From contig NW_022098050.1 in NCBI RefSeq assembly GCF_002288925.2, positions 7,577,361 to 7,641,360 of the forward strand: a stretch of DNA of 64,000 nt. Reading direction: 5' to 3'. Both the position numbers and the translations under genes were made by a program. Origin of the DNA: Delphinapterus leucas. Lineage: Eukaryota > Chordata > Mammalia > Artiodactyla > Monodontidae. Positions 22,711 to 35,299 of the stretch are shown here, in pieces (within the stretch, counting starts at the first letter, position 1; each line of letters starts with the position of its first letter). The notes beneath the pieces are model-generated. The model made no database searches and was not told the origin of the DNA. It worked only from the letters and a program-made list of their open reading frames with translations.

Positions 22711-24589
22711 GTGATGCCTCAGAGAGGTGGTATGTCTTTCTTTGGTGCCTGATAAAGTGTGCTATTATCCAAAGGCAGGTTCTCCTTCAAGTTCTGCATT
22801 TGTTTAGCCGTGTCACCTTAGACAAAGTATCCGCATTCTTGAGCTGTTGTTGATTCAGCATGAAGATGAGAAGGATATAGCAGGATCTTTCAAACTAGAA
22901 CCAAAAAATTAATAATGGATACACTATTTTTAATATTTCAAGAAAGCTGATGAAAATCTGATATTTTATCCATATTATATTTGTAGAGAGCAAACATAAT
23001 ATCATTTTTTTGGCTTTGTCTAGAATTCTGTTAGTTCACAATAATTAGCAGTTTGTGTCTTTTGTTTATAAAAAGGGTGAACAAGTCAAGGATAATTTCA
23101 TTTTCTAGTAAAAAATTTTCAAATGGGAAAATAAAAGAATGGGTTATTAGGGCTGAAAAGGCTTTGGAGAAAATGAGCTGTAAGTGTCTTATCAACTTCA
23201 AAATTCTGTGATTCTTCTTATATAATTCAGAATCTCTTGTTGTAAGCAACAGAGTCCGTTCTAGCCAGTTACCACAGAAGGCAATTTAATAAAGAATGGC
23301 AGGTACCTCATAGAATCTCCAAGGCAGCAAGTAGCATTGACTAAACACAGCTTGGGATTGCAAGATAGTACTACTCTATCACTGTCAGATTAAAGTTTTA
23401 CACAGAATTTCTTGGTTAAAGCATATACATTATTTATTTTGATAAGTAATACCAAATTTATACCCACAAATATATCTCCACAAGTCATATGACCAATAAC
23501 GACGAGAAGAGGAAGCCCTTTTCCTCATATCCTTGTCAAGTGCCAAGGCATTGCTGGATTGTTGGCCATCAGTCTGTTTACACTTCATTCCTCTCTGCAT
23601 GGCCCCTACACAACCACTTGCTAACCTCGACTTTGTGGTCACTCTGAGAATCCAAACAGACTTGTAGAGTATAAATCTCTTTGCCCTTTGATCCTCCAGC
23701 TTCCCATTGGGTCTTTCCAGCTCCCCAGAACACTAACCCAGAAAGAAGGGCCCAGAATTATTCCAGCTTCTGGTCTCAGTCTCCTTGTTTCCCCTCTGTC
23801 TCTCCTTCCCCTCATCCCCAGAAACATTTTTCCAATCTGAGTAGAAGTGGTGCTTTACTGTCACTCACACAGTTCTTCCAAACATTGTCTATGCCCCGGT
23901 CTACTTTAATTTCCCTAAAACAGAAGTCACAATACGGTTGTCAAGAGGCCACATTTGACCACAGATTAGTTGTTTGCCTGGCTAGTATTTTTTAAAGAAA
24001 TGAAATTTGAAAGATTTTAAATGGGTCAGATCATTTTTGACCCAGAAAACATTTCATCACAGAAACAAATAAAAACCCTCCATAAATGTTTGCAATTTTT
24101 TTCTCTACTTGTGCATTTTCTTTCACCAATTGGCAATTATTGGAACCTTCTTCAAAGCTCAATGCTAGGCTCTTCTCTCTTTTCCTCTTTACTCTGTCCC
24201 TAAGTCATCTCATCCATGTTCAAGGCTCTAATCCCCATGTATATGCAGTGACTCTCTGCATATATTTACATCTCTGACCCAGATCTTGGATTTCCAGCTT
24301 CTTAGCTGTCATTTCTATTTCTATGTCTTAAGTATTTTCAAACTCAACAATTTCAAAGCCAAATTCATGATCACTCCTCTCTGGCTTTCTTCTATTGTGC
24401 CCCATTTCAGCGAATAGTACCATAGTCCTCCTGGTAGTGCAAAATCAAGCAAAAGCAAGGAACCAAACAAGCAACAAAGGCTGGAGTTCCCCTTGACATC
24501 TTTGTATTTTTCATCCCCTGTATCTTATCTATCATTCCTAACTGTTGCCAACTCCTTTATATTGTCACCTCCAAAATAAAATTAGTATG
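22711..24589. other. Unassigned sequence
   Basis: No exon or named repeat. The part at 23220-23400 has a repeat-like look but I could not assign it. The 104-codon frame at 23681-23995 has no domain motif. Confidence 0.45.
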
Positions 24590-25220
24590 TCCATTCATCT
24601 CCATTTCTACTATGGCCTCTCCAGTCCAAGCTACCATTACCTCTTGCTTGGACAACCTCCTAAGTGATCTCCTTGCATCCATTTCTTTCCCTCTAATTAG
24701 TTCTCCACCAAGAGTCCTGAGTGAGCTTTTCAAAATGCAATTCTGATCATGTTAGCCAAGCTTCTTCTTCCCTAATTACCTCAAATAGTAGAAAGACTTT
24801 CTGTAATTCTTAAGATGAAGATCACAATCTTCACAGAGTCTACATACCCAGATGGCCTGGCTCCTAACTTTACTGTCTCATCTTGTGCCATGATGCTCCT
24901 AGATTTCCCTGTTTTAATCACACTGGCTATCTTTTGGGTCCATCCACTAACCATATTCTCTCCTATCTTAAGACCTTGGCAATCCTCCTCACTTCCAATC
25001 TCATTCCCAGGCTAGATAACTCCTATTTCTCCTTCATATCTCAGCTCAAGTCTCTCTTCCTCAGGGAGACTTTCTCCAACTTCCCAGAGTTGGAATTAGA
25101 GTAGAGCACTTTAAACTTTCATTAACTAATCCTCCATAGAATAAGTGCACACTTAGCACTAACATTACTTAATATCAGCACTAATATGTAACGGGTATTC
25201 AATAAATGATTTATATAAAT
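24590..25220 (+). mobile_element. L2 LINE 3' portion
   Basis: L2-like blocks occur in order: CAAGCTACCATTACCTC, GCAATTCTGATCATGTTAGCC, a later ATCTCAGCTCAAGTCTC with AGGGAGACTTTC, and TATTCAATAAATGATTTATA at the end. Confidence 0.75.
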
Positions 25221-25239
25221 TTAGGGCTATAAGGCAATT

Positions 25240-25365
25240 TTCACTGAACTTTATTTCACAGAGAAGGAAACGGAGATCTAGGAAACAGAAAATGATTTGC
25301 TTAAGAGTAGACTATTAAAGAGAGGTCTAGTTGGGATTCAAACTGAAATTGTGTTCACTGCACCA
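25240..25365 (-). mobile_element. MIR SINE fragment
   Basis: Reverse-complement MIR order: TTTCACAGAGAAGGAAACGG, ATGATTTGCTTAAGAG, then TTGGGATTCAAACTG. Confidence 0.7.
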
Positions 25366-25389
25366 AATGAGATTGTGTGATATATTGAG

Positions 25390-25560
25390 GTCCCTTGTAT
25401 CATTTACAAGTTGTGAGACTAGGAGAAAGTTACTTTTTCTTTCCACGCTTTAGTTAGACAGTCTATAAAATGAAGGCAATATTTGCCTTTAATATTTGTG
25501 ATAAGGATTAAGTTATACAATGCATATATCTAAGACACCAATAAATGTCACTGGCTCTTG
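25390..25560 (+). mobile_element. MIR SINE fragment
   Basis: Forward MIR order: a TTGTGAGACTAGGAGAAAGT block, TCTATAAAATGAAGGCAAT, GTGATAAGGATTAAGTTAT, and an AATAAATG end. It lies head-to-head with the neighbouring minus-strand MIR. Confidence 0.7.
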
Positions 25561-26215
25561 ATCTTTCCTTAAATTCTTTGATGGCATATTTAGGCATTTG
25601 AATGCATTTCTTACTTGTGACTTTCTTTCAAGAGAAATCACTAAACACAGAAAGAAAATTTCTATAAAAAGAGATTCCCAAGAAGAATGTAATGTAAGGA
25701 GGATTATGGATACTTTAGAATTCTTAAGAATAGATTTTTAGGACCTAACTGCTGGCTGATTCTTAGTTGAATTGACTAGAACAGCTAATTTACCCTTAGA
25801 GCCCAAGTTGCAGAATAACTCAAAGCTAACAGACATAAAAGGTAAAGATTTAGCAGCTTGATTTTTACCGTTAAGTATTTGTCAAGAAAAGCACCTTAGG
25901 GAATTTAGTCCTATCTTTGTCCCTCAAGATAGGAAATTATAATTCTATAATACTGAGTAAATGTCGTAGTGCAGAAATGAATCATAAAAATGATAGTTTA
26001 GAGATTTCTGCCAGAAGGCCCCTTAATCTTACTCAACACAACACAGAAGGAAAGAAAAGATCATGAACCCTGAGTGACATAACAAAACTTGTCATACTTA
26101 CAGAAAGCTAAGACAGAGAAATAAGGAGGCCCTGGGGACATTCATCATAGGCAATGAATGAATGAATGAATGAATAAATAGAAAAGTATTTTTTTTGCAG
26201 AAAATTAGTCTCAGA
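25561..26215. other. Unassigned sequence with a short (TGAA)n
   Basis: Five TGAA-type units at 26155-26177 are the only structure seen. Confidence 0.45.
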
Positions 26216-26640
26216 CACCAGGAGGCTTGTACAAGGATGTTCACTGTTGCACTGTTTATAAAAGAAAACAAAACTTAGAGAAGAGTCTAACTATCCACTG
26301 ATAGGTGAGTGATTGAATAAATTGTAGTGCATTTATGCTCTGAAATATGACAAGGTAGTTAAAAACAATGATGTGGGGTTCCTATGTGGATACATATAGA
26401 GAATACAGATATGTCCTTAAGTTGAAAAGCAAACTGCTATTTATGTTCAAACAAGACAAAACAGAAAATTATTTATTTCAGCTTTATTTATATAGAAAAA
26501 CACCTAAAAGCCTGCACACAATAATGACAGAAGTGATTGATAACCTCTTTTTTGTTTTTGTGATTGGATGCAGTGGACAAGAAGGATTTTAACTTTATCC
26601 ATATTGTGTGCTTTTTAAAAAATATAAAGCATATTCATGT
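26216..26640 (+). mobile_element. Old L1 (L1M-type) 3'-end fragment
   Basis: The GGATGTTCACTGTTGCACTG and GTGAGTGATTGAATAAATTG blocks and the following 3'-UTR tract match old L1 3' sequence. It contains stops in all frames. Confidence 0.65.
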
Positions 26641-26727
26641 TAATTATTAATTAATTATTATGATAATTTGGTTGGAATGGAATTCTACTTGAAAGTCATT
26701 ACTTAATGGTACTTTGAAAAGAGTGCT

Positions 26728-27080
26728 AGGCTTCCCTGGTGGTGCAGTGGTTAAAAATCTGCCTGCCAATGCAGGGGGACACGGGTTCGAGCCCTGGTCT
26801 GGGAAGATCCCACATGCCACGGAGCAACTAAGCCCGTGTGCCACAACTACTGAGCCTGCGCTCTAGAGCCTGCAAGCCACAACTACTGAGCCCACATGCC
26901 ACAACTACTGAAGCCTGTGTGCCTAGAGCCTGTGCTCCGCCACAAGAGAAGCCACTGCAACGAGAAGCCCACTCATGGCAACGAAGAGTGGTCCCTGCTC
27001 GCCACAACTAGAGAAATCCCGCGCGCAGCAATGAAGACCCAATGCAGCCAAAAATAAACAAATAAATCTATAAAAAAAAA
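26728..27080 (+). mobile_element. Older-subtype CHR SINE
   Basis: Starts AGGCTTCCCTGGTGGTGCAG, contains ACAACTACTGAGCC repeats, and ends in a mixed AAATAAA/A tail. The 7-bp target duplication GAGTGCT is at 26721-26727 and 27081-27087. Confidence 0.92.
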
Positions 27081-27087
27081 GAGTGCT

Positions 27088-27445
27088 CCATTCTCTTCTG
27101 AAATCCAATGTGGATGATGGTGTTAGGGTTAAGGTAATTCTCACTTTTATGGAAATCACCTATTTTTCTCCAGAAAATTAAAAAAATTTTTCTTTAGTCT
27201 CACTATTTTCACATGGTGGGCCTTTAAATTAGACCTCCCAATTAAAGAATCACCTCTCTCCTCAGGTTTTGGGAAGTTTCTTATTTATTCACCAATGTTA
27301 TCTTCTGTACTTTCTTTGGTATGTATTTCTGAAATTTATAGGTGATTTCTACACCTCTGATTTTTTTTCGTAATTTTTTTCACTTTGTCTTTTAGGGGTC
27401 AATAATCTGAACTTTACCTAACAACCTTTTTTTGAACTTCATACT
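27088..27445. other. Unassigned sequence
   Basis: T-rich, no feature recognised. Confidence 0.45.
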
Positions 27446-27454
27446 CCAGTATTC

Positions 27455-27456
<2 letters not shown>

Positions 27457-27487
<31 letters not shown>

Positions 27488-27675
27488 GTACGCGGGCCTC
27501 TCACTGTTGTGGCCTCTCCCGTTGCGGAGCCCAGGCTCCGGACGCGCAGGCTCAGCGGCCATGGCTCACGGGCCCAGGCGCTTCGCGGCATGTGGGATCT
27601 TCCCGGACCGGGGCACGAACCCGTGCCCCCTGCATCGGCAGGCGGACTCTCAACCACTGCGCCACCAGGGAAGCC
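27457..27675 (-). mobile_element. Young CHR SINE whose tail is a (CA)n microsatellite
   Basis: Reverse-oriented SINE with the duplication CCAGTATTCAT at 27446-27456 and about 27676-27686. Where other copies have a T-run next to GCGGTACGCGG, this copy has a short T-run then about 13 GT units running into GGTACGCGG, so the A-tail has been replaced by (CA)n on the SINE strand. Confidence 0.94.
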
Positions 27676-27686
27676 CCAGTATTCAT

Positions 27687-27963
27687 ATTTTTAATTTCAA
27701 AGAGATCTTTATTAATCTTGGATCATTCCTTCACAATTGCATCCTCTTCTTGTTTTACATATGTATTAATGCCACAAATCTGTTTGTGCACAGTGCTTTT
27801 CTCTCAAGTTTTCATATGCTCCTAAAATTACCTCTCTTCCTCTAGAAAGCTAGTTCTCTGTTTATTTTAATTTTTTTTCATTCACGCGTAGGTGTCCCCC
27901 CAAATGTCTAAGAGCCTTGGCTTTTAATGCAAATATAAGAATTGGCATTTATAGGAAGGTAAC
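27687..27963. other. Unassigned sequence
   Basis: No feature recognised. Confidence 0.4.
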
Positions 27964-28437
27964 TGTAATGGTTAATTTTATGCGTTAATTTGCCTGGGCA
28001 ACTAGGCAAACATTATTCTGGTGTGTCCCTGGAGATGTTTCTGGATGAGATTAACATTTGAATCCTTAGACTGAGTAAAGCAGATTGACTTCCTGAATGT
28101 GGGTGGACCTCATCCAATCAATTGAAGACCTGAGTAGAACAAAAAGGCTAAGTAAGAGGGAACTCCTCCTGCTTGACTGTTTGAGTTGGGACATTGTCTT
28201 TTTCACAGCCCTCAAACTTAGACTGAAACATCAGCTTTTGGGCCTTGAGCTCACCAGCTTTTGATCTGGAACTTAAACCATCAGGTCTCCTGGTTCTCAG
28301 GCCTTTGAACTCAGACTAGAACTACATATTAGCCCTCCTGGGTCTCCAGCTTGCTGACTGTGGATATTGGAATTTCTCGGCCTCCATAACTATTGATACA
28401 TGAACCAGTTCCTTATAATAAATCTCTCTTTATATAT

Positions 28438-28440
<3 letters not shown>
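27964..28440 (+). mobile_element. MLT2-like ERVL LTR
   Basis: Begins TGTAATGGTTAATTTTATGC and contains the family-typical GGATGAGATTAACATTTGAA, GTGGGTGGACCTCATCCAAT and repeated CTTTGAACTCAGACTAGAAC units. The CCTTATAATAAATCTCTC end carries the polyadenylation signal. A (TA)n run at 28442-28475 replaces the expected terminus. The family name is from memory of the consensus layout. Confidence 0.75.

Positions 28441-28441
<1 letters not shown>

Positions 28442-28480
<39 letters not shown>
28442..28480. repeat. (TA)n at the end of an LTR
   Basis: About 16 TA units then ACACACATATGTATG directly follow the LTR polyadenylation region. Confidence 0.9.
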
Positions 28481-28484
<4 letters not shown>

Positions 28485-28784
28485 GTATGATATTATTAAC
28501 GATTGGTTACTATATATAACAATAGGATATCATAAATATATTTAATCCTCAATTTCTACCATTTCTTATTCATCAGATGCCAGGTGAGAAACTGCCCTGC
28601 TTACAATTGAAACCAGATTTCCAAACAAAATGAGGGCTTGATTTATGTATGAAACAATGCCATGCTTCAAGACTTCTCTGGTCCCTTCTGGGCAAGGAAA
28701 ATAAATGCCTTACCCTCAGTGGTCACGATCTGAGAGGTCAAAGTTAGCCGTGCTTTTCACATTTCATAGATTTCTTGAATTTTA

Positions 28785-29165
28785 GAGCTGAAAGGGCCCT
28801 TACAGTACTCATTTCACAGATGAAAATACTGAGACCCAGAGACGTAGTAATTTACTCAAGGTCAAGTGTTTAGTTTGTCAAAGATCTGGGTCTACAACTA
28901 TTACACTCAGTTCTTCTTTCGTAATAATCAAAATAATGCTAACACTAAACTACTATAGTTACCAAGTGCCAAGTTTACATTTGCACTTATGTCTCCAAGG
29001 TATGCACGACTATTATCATCCCCACTTGACAGATAAGAAAGGTGAAGGAAAGAGTTAAATAACCTATCCACGGTCTTACAGCTAGTAACTTGCAGACCTA
29101 GAATTCTAAGCCAAGCAGTCTTTTTCCAGAGCCTGTATGCTTTGCCATTACACTATTCTGCCTCT
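28785..29165 (-). mobile_element. Two adjacent MIR-type fragments
   Basis: The first (about 28785-28920) carries TTTCACAGATGAAAATACTGA with ACTCAAGGTCAAGTG. The second (about 28935-29165) carries ATCATCCCCACTTGACAGAT, GTCTTACAGCTAGTAACTTG and CAGAGCCTGTATGCTTTG. Both are antisense. The first could belong to a related old SINE. Confidence 0.7.
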
Positions 29166-29350
29166 CCACATGGTGAGGCTCTCTTTTTTGGTGGTGTCTG
29201 TGTTTCTAAAATGAGGCTCTTCTCACTAATTTCCAGTGTGATAAATAGTATAAATAACACTCTAAGCACAGAAGTACGTCACCCGAGGCTTTGTCAATGA
29301 TAAATTGGACAGCAAAACCAAGAAACTTGGATAAGAAAATGACAGAGGAG

Positions 29351-29564
29351 GGGCTTCCCTGGTGGCGCAGTGGTTGGGAGTCCACCTGCCGATGCAGGGG
29401 ACACGGGTTCGTGCTCGGATCCGGGAGGATCCCACATGCCACGGAGCGGCTGGGCCCGTGAGCCATGGCCGCTGAGCCTGCGCGTCTGGAGCCTGTGCCC
29501 CGCAACGGGAGAGGCCACAGCAGTGAGAGGCCCGCGTACTGCAAAAAAAAAAAAAAAAAAAGAA
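29351..29564 (+). mobile_element. Young cetacean CHR SINE, 18-bp duplication
   Basis: Complete plus-strand copy. The target duplication AAGAAAATGACAGAGGAG is exact at 29333-29350 and 29565-29582, the longest in the window. The tail is a plain A-run of about 19. Confidence 0.97.
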
Positions 29565-29582
29565 AAGAAAATGACAGAGGAG

Positions 29583-29994
29583 AGAAATTAGGAAGACTTC
29601 CCATTTGAACACAGATATAAGCTGAAGAGACACTGGAGCACAGCTGGGACATTGCCATTGGAAAATGAAATAATCAAACACGGACAGAGTTACCTAGAGT
29701 TGCAGAGCTTTTTGTATTCTCCTTTTCTCACTAGGCTTCTTGTCAGTTGCTCTTTAAAAAGCAGGTCATGTCTTCTGCTGCACTTTCAGACTCTGTACAT
29801 ACTAACATAAACTGGAACTGAGAAACATTCATCATTGTAAAACTCTGCCTCGCAGGCTCAGATGAAAAACTTGGCTCCGACTCTCCTTGTAAATATAGGT
29901 CCATGCATGAGCCTGAGACTGTAAGTCCAAGCAGTTCAGTCTTGTAAGGGTAGCCAGCTCCCAGCCCCAGAAAACTTTACCAACAGTAACGGAA
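29583..29994. other. Unassigned sequence
   Basis: No feature recognised. Confidence 0.45.
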
Positions 29995-30425
29995 TTATTT
30001 ATCTGGTGCTGTGTAGCACACCAGTACTTTTAAAGGCTTTAAACAACAAGTTATTACTTCTCATGATTCCATAGGTCGGTTGGATGGTTCTTCGGTTGGT
30101 TTTGCCTGGAATCACTTATTGAGCGGAAAGGGCTGATGGGGGCTGAGTTCTGTTAGAATAGCTGAGAGGACTGGACTTCTCTTCCCAGGTGGTTTTTCAC
30201 TCCAGACTTTTTGCTGCATGATTGTCTTAGGTGTCCAAGAGAACAAAAGAAGCAGCCGTAAGACCTCATAGGTCCTTAGTCCAGAGCTGTGCAGAATCAC
30301 TTCTTTCACATTCTGTTGGCCCAAGTAAGTTATAAGGCCAACCTTCATTCAATGTTAGAGGAGGCTGTACAAGTCCACGAATTCATGGTGGTATGATTTA
30401 TAGGGGGCTATTTTGTAGTAATCTA
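29995..30425 (-). mobile_element. MaLR (MLT1-like) LTR relic
   Basis: Antisense MaLR layout: AGGCTTTAAACAACAAGTTA then a CTCATGATTCCATAGGTC block, a central degraded part, and ACTTCTTTCACATTCTGTTGG with AAGTTATAAGGCCAACC near the end. Strong divergence and unclear ends lower confidence. Confidence 0.55.
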
Positions 30426-31429
30426 ACACTTAGGCCTGTTTCAAGCCAAACCAGTCTTTCTCTTGTGTGATTGGCTGGGGTAGCAGAAACTTAAGGAAAA
30501 AGAGAAATAAACATTCATTATTGAGGTCCCCTTACGTTACAGAAAAAGGCATCATGCCAAGGGAAATGTAAGAAATATAGTTATTTATCGAGTCTTCCCT
30601 ATTATAAATGATTCTCGTGGCATCTAAGTGACTCTGAAATGATCACAGCCATCAGAGGGTGGGTCAGTGTGGATTTCACCCCAGGATGTAATGGAGTATT
30701 TCTGGCTTAAAGTCAGTTAGAGCTGTGAGGACGGAAGGAAGTTGTGTAGAATACAGTGCTGCCACAGGGCTGTCATATCCTAAAGTCAGGGTTAACAAAA
30801 TAAATACCCATATAGAAAAGAGGGAGAGGTCAGAGTCTGGTCATCAGGCTGTTTCCGCTACATTTCTTGTTGATATCCATATCTGAAATATGTACCCAAG
30901 TTCAGGATATTCCATAGGCCCCTATTTAAAAAATGCTTGGTAACCATTTGTAGTAGTTCTACAACTTATCTTCTCTAAATGGAAGGTTCATGAATGTTGG
31001 GAGTGGGAGAAGACCTTTTCTGGAAGAAAATATCATATATAAATTTCACTTCATTTGTATTGCCTATCAATCCACCTGAGATGAATCCCTAGACACAGAG
31101 GTGGCTCGGATCTGTCAAATGGTTCTTGAGGCCCACTGTTCATGGCTTCTTGCTTGAAAGAAGATAAATCAGTAATCTAACTAATGCAGTCCACATATTC
31201 TGTTGTCTGCCCAGGTAAGAGAGGCTCAAAAGTCAATAAGGAAAAGAAAAATCATACATGTTTTGCACGGTCTCAACAATACTTAGAACAGTAACATTGA
31301 TAGTATAGAGTTAGGAGTGAAGACAGAAGGGAAAAGTAGATTGAAACACATCTTAGATTCAAAAGTTAATGTTTTTATTTTTCATTAAAATTTTAGTAAT
31401 TTACCAGATGACTAAAATGACGAATTATG
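30426..31429. other. Unassigned sequence
   Basis: About 1 kb without a recognisable gene or repeat. Confidence 0.45.
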
Positions 31430-31625
31430 AACCTCCTCATGAAGTAATCCTGGATCCCTCCAGGCACAATTTCCTCCATGCTTTTCTACTACTTTGTACA
31501 TGTCACTGCTACAGGACTGATTGCATTATTCATAAGGATTATGAGCTCTTGGGATTCAGGAACCATGTCCCAGCACTTAGCATAGGGCTTGATGCATATG
31601 TTTAAAAAATACATTTGAATGAATT
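31430..31625 (+). mobile_element. L2 3'-end fragment
   Basis: TTATGAGCTCTTGGGATTCAG, CCATGTCCCAGCACTTAGCA and a TTTGAATGAATT end match L2 terminal blocks. Confidence 0.65.
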
Positions 31626-32519
31626 AGATAAATATAGTGCGATTTGTGAGCTTCTATATTGCTATCTGAGATTAGTATGTAGTGATGAGATCTGGTAAGA
31701 ATCAGAAGATAATTCATTATTTTAGAGTAAGAATAATTTGGTCAGATATCATTCATAAAGGTTATAAAATAACAGTTTCCTTTAGTGAGAGAACTTACCA
31801 AAGGAGAAAGACAATAGTGGGATGATACATGAGGATATTTTAACATTGATGCTATTTATAAACTTAGGAAAATATAATAGGAGAACTTTAATACTTATAG
31901 AAATATGACAAAGATCAAATAACGTATACATTCTTACAATCAAAAGATAAGATAACAGAACACAGTGGGAGCCCAGTTGAGTAGCAGAAAATTTTATGTG
32001 AATGCTACCCTGTCCAAAACCCATGCTTTATTGTCCTGGTTATGGCTCCTTTCCTCATGTTAGTAATGAGAAAAGCTGCATGTAATCAGGGCCAGAGCAC
32101 CAGTGGTCTAGCTAGCTTCAATTTGGGGAAGGACTGGGGAGAAGTTTGGGAGAGCATTGTGTTGTATACAGAGGATTCTACCACAAGGGGAATTGGGTGG
32201 TAATAAAAGAGACTGCCAGATCCGTAGATTGGTGCCAAATTGAGGGAGAGGGTGTGATATTAACAGATGAAGGAGAAAGAAAAACTATTCAATTACCATT
32301 GTGTTGCCAACATCTCTCAGAGATTCCTCTTCAAGCAGGAAAAGTGCAGAGAAATGATCATTTAAAGGGAAACTGAGTCTAACGTGTAAAGAGACAATAG
32401 ACATTTAACTAATACTCCGGATCACAGATAATTCGCATTCACAAAAAAAGACACTAAACAATTATTTCTATTGAGTAGAAGCAAACGGGTAAATGAAAGA
32501 ATGAATAAAAATAAATGAA
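31626..32519. other. Unassigned sequence
   Basis: No exon or repeat recognised. The 76-codon frame at 32146-32376 has no family motif. Confidence 0.45.
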
Positions 32520-34490
32520 CAAGTGAATTTCATCCTGGGGTATTCAAAGAAACTGCATTGAATCCATAGATAGCTTTGGGTAGTATTGCTATCTTAAATT
32601 ATTAAGTTAACATTATTAAGTCTTCAAATCCATGAACACAGAATGTCTTTCCATTTGTTTAGGTCCTTTTTCATTTCTTTCAGCAGTGTTTTATAGTTTT
32701 AAGTGTAGAAGTCTTTCACCCACCTGCTTGGTTAAATTTATGCCTAAGTATTTTATTCTTTATGATGGTCTTGTAAATGGAATTTTTAAAAAATTTCTTT
32801 TTCAGACTGTTCATTTCTAGTGTATAGAAATACAATTGATTTTTGTGTGTTGATCTTGTACACAGAAGCTTTGATGAATTTGTTTTTTAACTCTAATAGG
32901 ATTTTGTGTGGTTTCTTTAAGATGTTCTATATGTAAGATCATATCATCTCTGAATAAAGATAAATTTGCTTCTTCTTTTCCAAATTAGATGCCTTTTATT
33001 TACTTCTTTTCTATTCGCCTTCCTCCTTCCCTCCCCTCTTCCTTTCTTTTTCTTCTTTGCCTAATTGCTCTGGCTAGAACTTCCAGTATGATGTTGAATA
33101 GAATGGCAAGAATAGACATCCTGGTATTGATTCTAATGTTATTAAGGAGAAAGCTTTCAGTCTTTTACCATTAATTATGATATTATCTGTGGGTTTTTCA
33201 CAGATTCTCTTTTACAGGGTGAGGAAATTCCTTTTTATTTCTAGTCTGTTCAGAGTTTTCATCATGAAAGGGTGTTGGATTTTTTCCAAGTACATTTTAT
33301 TTTTTGCATATTGAGATGGTCATTTCTTTAATGACCTTAATTCAATAAGTATTGTGTAGTACACTGGTTAATTTGTGGATATTAAACCAATCATGCATTT
33401 CTGGAATAGATTCCATTGGTCATGTTGTAAAATCTTTTTCTATGTTATTGGATTTTGTTTGCTATTATTTTGTCGAGGATTTTTGTGTCCATATTCATGA
33501 AATATTAATCTGTAGTTTCTCGTAATTTCTTAATCTGTTTTCTTGTGATTTCTTAATCTGATTTCATTTGCTTACTATGTCTGGACTCAATATCAGGGTA
33601 ATTCTGGCCTTACAAAATTATTTGGAAAGTGTTCTCTCCCCTTGAATTTTTTCAAAGAGTTTGTGAAGGATTGGTGTTAATTTTTTATTAAATGTTTGGT
33701 AGCATTCACCAGTGAAGTCATCTGTTGCTGGGCTTTTTCTGTGAGAAATTTCTTAATTACTAATTCAGTCTCTTTAGTTGTTATACATCTATTCACATTT
33801 TCTAATTCTTCTTGAGTCAGTTTCAGCAGTTTGTGTCTTTGTAGGAATTTGTTCATTTCTGCCAAGTTATTTAATTTGTTGGCATGCAGTAGTTCATAGT
33901 ATTCTCTTATAATATTTTTATTTCTATAAGGTCAGTAGTAATGTCTCCTCTTTCATGCCTGATTTTAATAATTTGAGTTTTCTCTCTTCTTATCTTGCTC
34001 AGTATAGCTAGTTTGTAAATTTTATTGATCTTTTCAAAGAATCAGCTATGGTTTTATTGATTTTCTCTATTTTTTTATTCCAATCAAATCTGTTCTAATC
34101 TTTATTTCTTCCTTCCTTCTACTTGCTTTGGGCTTAATTTTCTCTTCTTGTTATAGATTCTTATGTGAAAAGTTAGGTTATTGATTTGAGATATTCTTTT
34201 TTAATATAAGTGTGTATATATATATATATATATATATTATAGATAAGTGTATAGATATACACATATATTTCCCTCTAAGCATTGTTTTTGACGTTTTAGT
34301 ATGTTGGCTTTTCATTTTTGATCATCTCAAATTATTAGATCATTTTCTTTGCAATTTCTTGGTTATTGGTTATTTAGGAGTGTATTGGTTAATTTCCACA
34401 TATCTTTATTTTTCAAAATTCTTCCTATTATTGATTTCTAATTTAATTCATTGTTGTTGGAGGACATATTTTGTATGATTTCAATCCTTT
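32520..34490 (-). mobile_element. Old L1 (L1M-type), ORF2 reverse-transcriptase region, antisense
   Basis: Nearly 2 kb of antisense L1 ORF2. Landmarks include CTTTAAGATGTTCTATATG, ACTTCCAGTATGATGTTGAATAG, GAATAGATTCCATTGGTCA and GTTGGCATGCAGTAGTTC. A minus-strand frame at 33677-33865 still reads HKLLKLTQEELENVNR, typical of the L1 region upstream of the reverse-transcriptase core. Indels and stops show it is dead. A (TA)n lies at 34216-34237. Confidence 0.85.
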
Positions 34491-34509
34491 AAAATTTATT
34501 AAGTCTTCT

Positions 34510-34677
34510 TTTATACTCATCATTCCAATCTTTTCTTGGATTAGGGCCCATTCTAATCCAGTATGATCTTATTTTAACTTGATTACATCTGAAAAGACCT
34601 TATTTCCAAATCAGGTCACATTCTGAGGTTCCAGGTAGACGTGAATTTTGGGGAGATACTATTCAGCCTAGTACAGC
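34510..34677 (-). mobile_element. MLT1-type MaLR LTR, 5' part
   Basis: Reverse complement of the MLT1 start: TTAGGGCCCATTCTAATCC, TTGATTACATCTGAAAAGAC, CAAATCAGGTCACATTCTGAG and a TACTATTCAGCCTAGTACA end, where the LTR 5' terminus (TGTACTAGG on the minus strand) lies. Confidence 0.75.
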
Positions 34678-34689
34678 AGTTAAGTCACG

Positions 34690-34990
34690 AAATGTAAGAA
34701 ACCATCACTGATGCTCACAGCTTCCTGTAACAGCTTGGCAAAAATGTGAGCCAAGAATATTCTATCCAATCAAATTGTGTTTAAAGTACAAAAGGATAAA
34801 GACAGATAGTTTTGAACATGCAAGAGCTCAGGGAATATCACTGCCATGAACACTTCCTGAGAAAATTAATGGAGGACAAATTTAAGACATAAAGAGATTA
34901 ACAAAGAAATTATGGAGAAAGAATTCACAATGATTTTTTAATATATTTAACAGTAGAAACAAGCCTAAAACACATGTGAGGAAGAAAGCA
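34690..34990 (+). mobile_element. HAL1/old L1 ORF1 3'-region fragment
   Basis: GTGAGCCAAGAATATTCTATC, then TTTTGAACATGCAAGAGCTC and CATGAACACTTCCTGAGAAA follow the ORF1 3' region known from half-LINE (HAL1) copies. No open frame remains. Confidence 0.6.
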
Positions 34991-35299
34991 CAAAACAGAA
35001 TGTAAAAGTTATATATAATAATAATGGAGAAATGATGTAATATGTAGGGGACTCTATTAGTGTCCCATTTACATCACTGCAGCTTTACCACTTCAGTTTG
35101 TCCTAGCTGATTCCATTTAACAATATATGTGTCTTTTTCCTAAGGGCCGCATAAAAGAAGTACCAAGGAATTAAAATCCCCCCAGGAGAAGCCCTCAACA
35201 AAGGATTGTTAGGATTTGGTGAATACATACTCCAGATCTTGGAGAGACAACTCTGAGGCATGTGTATTACAATCTTTCCCAGAAATTCTTCACAATATT

